A stretch of 25,433 nucleotides of DNA, taken from a virus. Each line of letters begins with the position of its first letter. Position 1 is the stretch's first letter. A program made the translations under genes and the position numbers. A model generated the notes under the pieces. It saw only the letters and a list, made by a program, of their open reading frames with translations. It made no database searches and was not told the DNA's origin. Positions 14,860 through 21,499 of the stretch are shown piece after piece. The stretch covers positions 1-25,433 of the IMG/VR virus record IMGVR_UViG_3300032331_001686; one strand, 5' to 3'.

Positions 14860-15407
14860 GTCTAAGAGACCTTACACACGATGCACACAAAAATGCTGAA
14901 ACACAGCCATTTGTAAAAGTTTTATTTTCTGGAAAAATCAATCCAAAGCTATACGCAACATTTTTAAAAAATCAGCACCCGTGTTATGAAATACTAGAAG
15001 TATGTGCTATGCCACATCAACTACTACATGGGCTTCCTGACATTCGACGAGCTCCGTCGATTCTAGCAGACTTCCAAGAATTATGGTCAGAAGCAGACGG
15101 TGATCCACAAATGCTTCCAACAACTGATCAATACATCAAATATATTCTAAGTATCAAAGATCAACCAGAACGTCTTATGGCACACATTTATGTACGTCAT
15201 ATGGGAGATCTTGCTGGTGGACAAATGATCGCCAAACGTGTTCCCGGATCTGGACGTATGTACCAGTTTGAAAATCCCGATGCACTTAAAGCCGCTATCC
15301 GTGAACGTATAAATGACGACATGGCTGAAGAAGCAAAAGTTTGTTTTCAATTTGCCGCAGACATGTTTAAAGACATGATGGAATTAGTTGAGTTTGTAGA
15401 TGAGTAA
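14856..15407 (+). CDS. ho1: Heme oxygenase
   Basis: A 183-residue heme oxygenase, which opens heme to biliverdin IX-alpha, CO and iron. The proximal heme histidine is H11 in 'LTHDAHKNAE'. The distal helix with the GxxxGG pattern is 'YVRHMGDLAGGQMI' (112-125). It is shorter than cyanobacterial HO1 (about 240) because the family's C-terminal tail is missing, as in other phage versions. It overlaps clpS by four bases and the bilin reductase by eight, so biliverdin should pass straight to the next enzyme. Electrons would come from a ferredoxin not encoded here. Confidence 0.93.
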   Translation: MSLRDLTHDAHKNAETQPFVKVLFSGKINPKLYATFLKNQHPCYEILEVCAMPHQLLHGLPDIRRAPSILADFQELWSEADGDPQMLPTTDQYIKYILSIKDQPERLMAHIYVRHMGDLAGGQMIAKRVPGSGRMYQFENPDALKAAIRERINDDMAEEAKVCFQFAADMFKDMMELVEFVDE

Positions 15408-16080
15408 AGTCTGGGATAAACTGATTGAAATACAACACCTTCTAGAAGATAATTTTAGTCGAACTGGGATAGAGATTAACGAGCCCGGAATGGAACGATT
15501 CAATCAACCTGGTTGGGTTAATCGTGTTTGGACTAGTTTTAATTATCGTCGAGCACACATAGATGTAGTTGATGCTCGTGAAACTAAAGGCCTTTGGATG
15601 ATGCACTGTTGCATTTTCCCACATATACACAATCCTGCTCCGATTTATGGATTTGATGTGGTAGCAGGTAAGAATAAAATTACTGGCTGTTTCCATGATT
15701 ATAGCCCTACAGTAAATGTAGCACATCCTATGTCAACATGGTTTGCACACGAAGTTAGCAAACTCGAATGGCGTAGAGAACGTGCTTTGCCTGATTGGGC
15801 ACAGCGTATTTTTAGTAAAAATATGGTAGCCGCAGGCAACGTACAAAGCGATGAAGAATTAGATCAAATGCTAGAAATGGCTAAACGTACTTTAGCACAC
15901 TACTTAGACACAGTAGGCGAAACTAATAATACTGTAGCTGACACAACGCACGAACAGAATTATTACGCAATAAATCAAAAACAAAACCCACATACTCCTC
16001 GTGTAATGGCTAGTTTAGGGCTAGATGAGGAAGATGTGCGTGTTTTCATACAGGAATGCTTGTTCCCCGAAATACGCTAA
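15400..16080 (+). CDS. Ferredoxin-dependent bilin reductase (PcyX/PebS/PcyA family)
   Basis: A 226-residue protein of the FDBR family, which reduces biliverdin to phycobilins with ferredoxin electrons. The core 'PIYGFDVVAGKNKITGCFHD' with D86 matches the catalytic aspartate region of PcyA and PebS, and 'LWMMHCCIFPHIH' precedes it. Later come 'WRRERALPDWAQRIFS' and the ending 'FIQECLFPEIR'. Length is near that of PebS and PcyX. In a phage without photosystem genes PcyX (phycoerythrobilin synthase from phage contigs) is the most attractive subtype, but I cannot distinguish the subtype by eye, so no symbol is given. Confidence 0.9.
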   Translation: MSKVWDKLIEIQHLLEDNFSRTGIEINEPGMERFNQPGWVNRVWTSFNYRRAHIDVVDARETKGLWMMHCCIFPHIHNPAPIYGFDVVAGKNKITGCFHDYSPTVNVAHPMSTWFAHEVSKLEWRRERALPDWAQRIFSKNMVAAGNVQSDEELDQMLEMAKRTLAHYLDTVGETNNTVADTTHEQNYYAINQKQNPHTPRVMASLGLDEEDVRVFIQECLFPEIR

Positions 16081-16089
16081 ATATTTACT

Positions 16090-17583
16090 ATGCGTATACT
16101 TGACATAATCCAATTAAATGAATTTGCTCCGCCGAGTGGGCAAGAAGACCTGTTTCAGCAATTAGCAACTATTGCCCAGGAAACACAGCCTGGTGATCCG
16201 TTTCATGAAAAAGCTATGAAGCTGATGCAAGCAGTACTTAAGAAAGTCGGTGATGTTGCTGTTCAACCTGCACCAGTTGCTCAAGAACCACAGCCTGCAC
16301 CAGTTGCTCAAGAACCAATACCTGCAGAAGAACCAGTACCTGCAGAAGAACCAGTACCTGAAGAAGAACCAGTTATTGCAGAACGTGCTCCATCTAAAAA
16401 AACAGTAGCACAACCGGATGATTTAGTATGGGAAGAATATCTTAATACTATTGCCGATCCAACAGCGAGAGCAAAGATTGCAAAAGACCCGCATATTAAA
16501 GCGAGTATTTCAATATTCATCAAAGCATACGAATCTAAAAAAGAAACGGCTAGAAAAGAACTCAACGATCTTGCAGGCGACGTTTTAAGTAGAATCTCTA
16601 AAGATGGTGCAAGTGACAGCGAAAAAGAATCTTTGATTGCTATTTTTGCCACAAATAATGTTCCTGAAGAACATATGAAGTTTTTCCTACAAGGCGCAAA
16701 GGCAGGAAAAATTATTGACATGTCAAGTTTAGTAAATTCTTATAATGGTAAAATAGATGATCATGTAAGACAACCATATCGTGCTATTTTTAGCAAAGTT
16801 ATTGGAAATTTCTTTAACCTAGCAGATGGTATGCGAACTGCCGGTAATATCGGCCCAGGTGAGGTTGCATTTGTACTGTTAGGTAATCCTGCAAAGAAAA
16901 TGAACAAAGGCGATTTAGAAGTTGGTAATGAGTCCTTTGAAGTTAAAGCATCGAGCGATACTCCAGGCAAACCTAAGAAGGATGGAACTCCTGGCGCAAG
17001 CAAACCAAACGGTGCTGTATTCGGTGCTAAGGTAAATCAAAAACCAGCAAGCGCATGGCCTATTGTACAAGAGATTTTAAACAAGTATGGTATAGAGCGT
17101 ACTACACGTGAAGTTAAAGATGCTAGTTCGCCAACCGGATTTAAAGAATTAGAAAGATTTAAAATTAATTCTTCGGGAATGATTGATTTAAATGCAGAAT
17201 TAGATAACCTACGTATGCCAAAGGCAAAACGTGCGAATTTAATGGCTGATATTTTAGAGCAATTATTTCCAAAAATTGTGAAACAAAATAAAAAGGATTT
17301 TGTTCAACATGTCGCGCTTACAATGGATCCGAAAACTGGACATTTTCCAACAGAAGATTCTGGCGAGCTAATGAAGCTGTTAGCAAAAACAGCACTAACA
17401 GGCTATAAATTAGAAAAACATAAAGAAAATTTTATATTTTTTAATAAGTCATCTAGAACCTTTTATGTGTTCCGTGGTGATGAAATGGCTGAAGCTATTG
17501 ATGACGGTACAATTCGTCTATTTAAAGGCATAGATTGGAGCGACGGACAATATCCTGCCGCACCAAAAATGTATATTGCCTAA
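16090..17583 (+). CDS. Large phage protein with Pro/Glu repeat and PD-(D/E)XK-like motif
   Basis: A 497-residue protein. A short N-terminal helix region (1-58) is followed by a low-complexity Pro/Ala/Glu repeat (60-95), a helical region (110-250) and an alpha/beta part. There, 'GPGEVAFVLLGN' (E258), 'KGDLEVGNESFEVKAS' (D275, E284, K286) fits the E...D-x(n)-E-x-K arrangement of the PD-(D/E)XK nuclease fold. The function could be a virion-associated or injected nuclease or a genome-end protein; the start MRILDIIQLNEF resembles N-termini of other phage proteins from T4-like marine phages. Family assignment is my motif reading and not certain. The gene begins nine bases after the bilin reductase, past CTAAATATTT. 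Confidence 0.75.
   Translation: MRILDIIQLNEFAPPSGQEDLFQQLATIAQETQPGDPFHEKAMKLMQAVLKKVGDVAVQPAPVAQEPQPAPVAQEPIPAEEPVPAEEPVPEEEPVIAERAPSKKTVAQPDDLVWEEYLNTIADPTARAKIAKDPHIKASISIFIKAYESKKETARKELNDLAGDVLSRISKDGASDSEKESLIAIFATNNVPEEHMKFFLQGAKAGKIIDMSSLVNSYNGKIDDHVRQPYRAIFSKVIGNFFNLADGMRTAGNIGPGEVAFVLLGNPAKKMNKGDLEVGNESFEVKASSDTPGKPKKDGTPGASKPNGAVFGAKVNQKPASAWPIVQEILNKYGIERTTREVKDASSPTGFKELERFKINSSGMIDLNAELDNLRMPKAKRANLMADILEQLFPKIVKQNKKDFVQHVALTMDPKTGHFPTEDSGELMKLLAKTALTGYKLEKHKENFIFFNKSSRTFYVFRGDEMAEAIDDGTIRLFKGIDWSDGQYPAAPKMYIA
16267..16374 (+). repeat. In-frame Pro/Glu/Ala repeat
   Basis: Two types of short direct repeat lie in tandem inside the gene at 16090: CCAGTTGCTCAAGAACCA twice and CCTGCAGAAGAACCAGTA twice. 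They encode PVAQEP and PAEEPV units, a flexible acidic linker that is likely to vary in length between relatives. Confidence 0.85.
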
Positions 17584-17671
17584 TTCCAAGTAATACGTAC
17601 AAATAAACCAGCAATATAATTACAGTCTAGGTCAATGTAAATACTAATGAGACTTAATGGGGAGCGAATCC
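17584..17671 (+). promoter_or_regulatory. Gap before the curli-like cassette with weak promoter-like motifs
   Basis: This 88-base gap is larger than most in the window. It contains TATAAT at 17615-17620 without a matching -35 hexamer, and TGTAAATA at 17636-17643, a late-promoter-like variant. A promoter for the cassette is expected here, but neither candidate is strong. Confidence 0.35.
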
Positions 17672-18154
17672 ATGTCAAAATTAGTAGCATCATTTCTACT
17701 CGTATTTCTGCCAGCGTGTGCAATAGCCGCACCTCTTGCTGACTATACATTTAAAAGTCCAGCCTTTAGCGGTATTGGATATAGCAGTCATGTATTAACT
17801 ATTGAAAATCAAGAATATACAAGACAAAAAGCATGGCGTGATCAAGTTCAAGCCGCATTAGATAAAGCCGCGGCAGACAAACAAAACAGCAACTTACAAA
17901 AGTTTTTAAACAACTTAGAATCACGCATCTATGCACAAATTAGCCAAAACTTAGCGGCTAGTATGTTTGCTAATAGTGGTGCATGTTCAACATCATCGAG
18001 CTCATACAGTGCACCTTGCGGATCATTTGATTTCGAAGGTAATAATATTACATGGTGGAAAACTACTTCTAGCGTAGTTATGCGTGTAACTGATATAGCA
18101 GGGAAACCAACAGAAGTGGAAATTCCCCTAAGCCAATTTCAATTCGGGAATTAA
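17672..18154 (+). CDS. csgF: CsgF-like curli assembly protein
   Basis: A 160-residue secreted protein. Signal peptide 1-19 or so (SKLVASFLLVFLPACAIA) is followed by the CsgF opening 'DYTFKSPAFSGIGYSSHVL', equivalent to the F-x-N-P-x-F-G-G segment that inserts into the CsgG channel in E. coli. The middle is helical (QVQAALDKAAADKQ...), then 'LESRIYAQISQNLAASMF', and a beta-rich end ('VVMRVTDIAGKPTEVEI'). Two cysteines (ACSTSS..APCGS) may form a disulfide absent from E. coli CsgF. ATG at 17672 is chosen because GGGGAG stands seven bases before it. It precedes csgG by four bases. Confidence 0.9.
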   Translation: MSKLVASFLLVFLPACAIAAPLADYTFKSPAFSGIGYSSHVLTIENQEYTRQKAWRDQVQAALDKAAADKQNSNLQKFLNNLESRIYAQISQNLAASMFANSGACSTSSSSYSAPCGSFDFEGNNITWWKTTSSVVMRVTDIAGKPTEVEIPLSQFQFGN

Positions 18155-18158
18155 TTAA

Positions 18159-19328
18159 ATGAAAAAGACACTAATATCCCTATCAGTAATAGCAATGTTA
18201 AGTGGTTGCGCTATGATGCAAACTACTGGAGTACTGGATAAAGATCCTGAAGTTACTAGTCAAATGAAAAATGTTAAAAAGGAATTTGACACTATTCCAT
18301 CACCTGCGGCTGGAAAACCAGTTAGCGTTGCTGTATATAGTTTTACAGATAAAACAGGACAACGTCGCCCACAAGCAAACGTGGCTAGTTTGTCAACAGC
18401 AGTTACACAGGGTGCTGAATCATTCTTAATTTCAGCATTACAAAATGTAGGTAAAGGACAATGGTTTGAAGTAGTAGAGCGTGTAGGTATTGATAACTTA
18501 ACTAAAGAACGTTTAATTATTCGTCAAATGCGTGAAGCTTATGAAGGTGCTAATGCTAAACCATTGATGCCAATGCAGTTTGCTGGTATTATTATCGAAG
18601 GCGGCATTGTAGGCTATGATACAAGTACTACCAGCGGTGGCGCTGGTATGCGCATTTTTGGCATAGGCAAACAAACACAGTGGTCGACAGACACAGTTAC
18701 CGTAAGTTTACGAGCAGTTAGCGTAAACACAGGTAAAGTGCTAATGACTGTTACTGTACAAAAGACTATTCTTAGTACAGGTGACAGTGTAACAGCATTA
18801 AAATTCTTTGATAATGCAACACAGAGCTTTGAGGCAGAAGCAGGCTTAACAATCAACGAACCAGGCACATACGCAGTTAAGGCCGCTACAGAAATGGCTG
18901 TAGTTGAGTTGATTAAAGAAGGCGCTAAAAAAGGTGTGTGGGACTATAAACAAGAGCCAATTCCGGCGATGATTATCCCCCCAGCACCTATAGTACCTGC
19001 TCCCGTAATCAGCAGTGAAGCTAAACAAGAAGTTAAAGTAGAGGAGAAGAAAGATGTCGTGGTTCAATCGCAAACCCAATCCGAAACCAAAACAGAAGCC
19101 GCACCCAGTGCCGCCCCAAAAGAGTTAGAAAAGTTACCAAGTGAAGTGACCTTGAAAGAAGCAGAATACATTTATAAAGAGCCTAATGAAAAGAGTCAAA
19201 AAACTTGGCAGTTTAAGAAAGGAACCGTAGTAACAATCGTAGGAGCAGAAGGCGATTGGATCGAGGTTAGAGACGCAGAGAAGCGTAAAGGATTTGTTAA
19301 GAAGGATGTACTTATTAACAAACAATAA
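18159..19328 (+). CDS. csgG: CsgG-like curli secretion pore with C-terminal SH3-like domain
   Basis: A 389-residue outer-membrane lipoprotein. The lipobox LSGC puts the acylated cysteine at C17. Residues about 53-262 match the CsgG core: 'VAVYSFTDKTGQ', 'STAVTQGAESFLISAL', 'WFEVVERVGIDNLTKERLI', 'IIEGGIVGYD', 'FGIGKQTQWSTDTVTVSLR' and 'VNTGKVLMTVTVQKTIL'. The nonameric CsgG pore exports curli subunits across the outer membrane. E. coli CsgG ends near here; this protein adds a Pro/Glu/Lys linker (265-330) and an SH3b-like domain (330-386, 'EAEYIYKEPNEKSQKTWQFK', 'GDWIEVRD', 'KGFVKKDVL'), probably periplasmic. It pairs with csgF directly upstream; no csgE is seen. Confidence 0.93.
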   Translation: MKKTLISLSVIAMLSGCAMMQTTGVLDKDPEVTSQMKNVKKEFDTIPSPAAGKPVSVAVYSFTDKTGQRRPQANVASLSTAVTQGAESFLISALQNVGKGQWFEVVERVGIDNLTKERLIIRQMREAYEGANAKPLMPMQFAGIIIEGGIVGYDTSTTSGGAGMRIFGIGKQTQWSTDTVTVSLRAVSVNTGKVLMTVTVQKTILSTGDSVTALKFFDNATQSFEAEAGLTINEPGTYAVKAATEMAVVELIKEGAKKGVWDYKQEPIPAMIIPPAPIVPAPVISSEAKQEVKVEEKKDVVVQSQTQSETKTEAAPSAAPKELEKLPSEVTLKEAEYIYKEPNEKSQKTWQFKKGTVVTIVGAEGDWIEVRDAEKRKGFVKKDVLINKQ

Positions 19329-19330
19329 GG

Positions 19331-19364
19331 TGTTGTTTTTCCAACAGTGTAAATTTTTTTACAC
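19331..19364 (+). terminator. Double hairpin after csgG, likely terminator
   Basis: TGTTG (19331-19335) pairs with CAACA (19342-19346), and GTGTAA (19347-19352) pairs with TTACAC (19359-19364) around a T-rich loop. Alternatively AGGTGT (19328-19333) pairs with ACACCT (19361-19366). The region separates csgFG from the fibre genes. Confidence 0.55.
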
Positions 19365-19393
19365 CTAAAGATAACGGAAAAATAACAGCAGAG

Positions 19394-19493
19394 TATAATT
19401 TATTAAGATGTAACATTAAATAATTTTGTAGCGAGAACATAACCGAGGAGAGATCCTCAAGGAACTTGATTGTGAATAGAAAGCAATCATTTT
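19394..19493 (+). promoter_or_regulatory. Possible promoter and structured leader of the curlin-like gene
   Basis: TATAAT at 19394-19399 could be a -10 box, but no good -35 stands 17 bases upstream. If used it gives an unusually long leader for this genome (about 88 bases). The leader folds locally: GAGGA (19445-19449) pairs with TCCTC (19454-19458), and TTGATTG (19466-19472) with CAATCA (19484-19489). No clear Shine-Dalgarno precedes the ATG at 19494; GGAG at 19447-19450 is in the first stem, so the leader may regulate translation. Confidence 0.4.
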
Positions 19494-20348
19494 ATGAAGA
19501 TGGATAAAAGTATGAAAGGCGCTGGTGGGTTGTCGAGAAAATTACTCACTATTCTGGTGTTGTCTGCAATGTCAACATTGGGACATGCGGCTGATAATAG
19601 CATTTACATTGACCAATCTGGCGATTTCGCTAACGTTACGATTAATCAAGACGGGGCTGGTAACCAAGTAAAAGGCTTAACATCAGCAGTTTCTACAAAC
19701 AGTTCAACTGATCCTGCTCTTATTAGAGGTGATGGTGTTAATGTTAATATTAACCAAACTGGAAGTAATAACAAACTAGGTTTAGGAATTGATGCTACTA
19801 TGGGTACTAGCAAGAGTGTTGATTTAACTTATAGTACCGTTAATAGCAGTAACATAAGTGGAAGCAACAACTTGGCAACATTCCAGCTAGGTACTAGTAG
19901 TGCAAGAGCAATTGACACGATTGTTAATGTTACACAACTAAACGGTGGTAACACAGCATACGTAACAATGACCGGCAGTGATAATCAGTTAACTGCTACA
20001 CAAAGCGGTGGTAGTGCTACATTGATTTCTAGTGTGGCTGCAACAGGTACTAGACAAGATATTACAACAGCCGGTGGTACTGGTAACTCTGTTACTACAA
20101 ACTTAACTGGCGATAACGGTAATGTTTATGTTAACGTAATGGGTGCAACTAACACCATTGATATTGCTCAAAGTGGTGCTGGCGGCTCGACAGGGCATCA
20201 AGCATGGATGGATATCAATGGAACAGGTAATAGTGTAACATTAGCACAATCTGGAAATAATCAGGCTAACGTGTTTAATTTAAGAGTCGGTAGTGCTGGA
20301 ACAGCATCTAACACTAATACATATAATATAACACAAACTGCTAGATAA
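19494..20348 (+). CDS. Secreted curlin-repeat-like protein (candidate amyloid fibre subunit)
   Basis: A 284-residue exported protein. The signal peptide covers about 1-32 (positive N-region, 'LLTILVLSAMSTLGHA'). The mature part is Asn/Gly/Ser/Thr/Gln-rich with repeating strands of curlin type: 'NSIYIDQSGDFANVTINQDG', 'GVNVNINQTGSNNKLGLG', 'NTIDIAQSGAG', 'NSVTLAQSGNNQANVF' and 'NTYNITQTAR', i.e. units of roughly N-x-I/V-x-I-x-Q-x-G-x-x-N. Such repeats form stacked beta-arches in CsgA/CsgB. Repeat spacing is less regular than in CsgA. Cargo for the CsgG pore is the obvious reading. Starts at 19494, 19500 or 19512 are possible. Confidence 0.87.
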   Translation: MKMDKSMKGAGGLSRKLLTILVLSAMSTLGHAADNSIYIDQSGDFANVTINQDGAGNQVKGLTSAVSTNSSTDPALIRGDGVNVNINQTGSNNKLGLGIDATMGTSKSVDLTYSTVNSSNISGSNNLATFQLGTSSARAIDTIVNVTQLNGGNTAYVTMTGSDNQLTATQSGGSATLISSVAATGTRQDITTAGGTGNSVTTNLTGDNGNVYVNVMGATNTIDIAQSGAGGSTGHQAWMDINGTGNSVTLAQSGNNQANVFNLRVGSAGTASNTNTYNITQTAR

Positions 20349-20349
20349 T

Positions 20350-20371
20350 GTAAACGGGGTAACCCGTTTAC
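20350..20371 (+). terminator. Perfect GNRA-loop hairpin after the curlin-like gene
   Basis: GTAAACGGG (20350-20358) pairs perfectly with CCCGTTTAC (20363-20371) over a GTAA tetraloop, one base after the stop codon. It could attenuate transcription so that the fibre subunit is made in excess over the genes downstream. Confidence 0.8.
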
Positions 20372-20392
20372 ATTTCTAATAAAAGGTGATGA

Positions 20393-21499
20393 ATGAAATT
20401 CCAAAATACGCTGATTCTAATCTCGATGTTTATCTCGCAGATATCTTACGGTGCAATAGGAACCGTAACGGAACAGGTCAATACCCCTGCATCGATACAG
20501 AGAAAAAATCAAACGCTCACTGGTGCAAAAGGTACTGGTGTGGAAATGGACGATGCAATCAAAACTCAATCAGGGAAGTTAGGAATAACATTCCAGGATG
20601 ATACCCGAGTTCAGGTTAACGAAAATAGTAAACTTGTTATTGACGATTTTGTATACGATCCTAAAACAAAAACTGGTAAACTAGGTGCCAAGATTGCACT
20701 CGGTACTGTTCGCTATGCTAGCGGACAAATTGCTAAAAACGCACCACAGAACGTAGCACTAAGTACACCAACGGCAACTGTAGCAGTACGTGGTACAGAC
20801 TTTACAGCCTCAGTAGACGAACTGGGCCAAAGCACATTTGTATTATTACCTAGCTGTCCAACTGATCGCCCGACCCGCACACTTAAAGATATTGAATCAA
20901 CATGTAAAGTTGGACAGATTGAAATTTTTACAGAAATGGGTAGTGTTATTTTAAATCAGCCATTCCAAGCAACTAAAGTCACCACCAGGATGTTAGCACC
21001 TAGTAAACCTGTAACACTACAACTTAGTGAAAATGCAATTGAAACACTGCTGATGTCCACTCCTGAAGAACTGAAAGCTAGTAAAGAAGATAATCGTAGA
21101 ATAATGAAAGGACCATTAGACGTTGATTTTCTTAAAGAGCAAGGTCTTACTAATGCGTTAGATGATAGCGCAAAACAGTTTTATCAAGATCGTCTTAGTC
21201 AAAACTTTTTAGACAACAGTTTCTTAGCAAACTTATTTGATATAATGGGTAATCAACTTAACGAAAAATTATTAGCTGAAGTTGATAGTATGTTGCCAGA
21301 CTATAAAAAATCCAGTGGTATTACTGTAAGTAAAGATGATCCAACTGTGTCATTATGTCGTGACAACGGTGCTGACCGCATTTGTATTACTACTCCGCAA
21401 ACACAAAACTCAACGCTATATATGACACAAAATAATATAGAGTTTAAAAATCGTGTTAACCAAGGCGGTAACACTATCATTACTATTGTACAAAAATGA
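20393..21499 (+). CDS. Secreted FecR-domain protein
   Basis: A 368-residue protein with signal peptide 1-20 (FQNTLILISMFISQISYG). Residues about 25-175 form a FecR domain: 'GVEMDDAIKTQSGKLGITFQ', 'DDTRVQVNENSKLVIDDFVY', 'KIALGTVRYASGQI' and 'TPTATVAVRGTDFTASVDE'. This fold in the periplasm senses or binds surface components; it lacks the cytoplasmic anti-sigma helix of true FecR. The middle is helical (about 215-310), and the last 35 residues ('STLYMTQNNIEFKNRVNQGG', 'TIITIVQK') look like one curlin-type unit, which links it to its neighbours. It overlaps the next gene by four bases. It could be a minor subunit, nucleator or assembly factor. Confidence 0.88.
   Translation: MKFQNTLILISMFISQISYGAIGTVTEQVNTPASIQRKNQTLTGAKGTGVEMDDAIKTQSGKLGITFQDDTRVQVNENSKLVIDDFVYDPKTKTGKLGAKIALGTVRYASGQIAKNAPQNVALSTPTATVAVRGTDFTASVDELGQSTFVLLPSCPTDRPTRTLKDIESTCKVGQIEIFTEMGSVILNQPFQATKVTTRMLAPSKPVTLQLSENAIETLLMSTPEELKASKEDNRRIMKGPLDVDFLKEQGLTNALDDSAKQFYQDRLSQNFLDNSFLANLFDIMGNQLNEKLLAEVDSMLPDYKKSSGITVSKDDPTVSLCRDNGADRICITTPQTQNSTLYMTQNNIEFKNRVNQGGNTIITIVQK

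Noticed and set aside
14856-16080. Cyanophage assignment from ho1 and bilin reductase
   Set aside because: These genes also occur in phages of non-cyanobacterial hosts (PcyX type), and no photosynthesis genes are visible here.
17615-17620. TATAAT before csgF as a sure sigma70 promoter
   Set aside because: No acceptable -35 hexamer stands 16-18 bases upstream, and TATAAT occurs often by chance in AT-rich sequence. It is kept only as a weak candidate.
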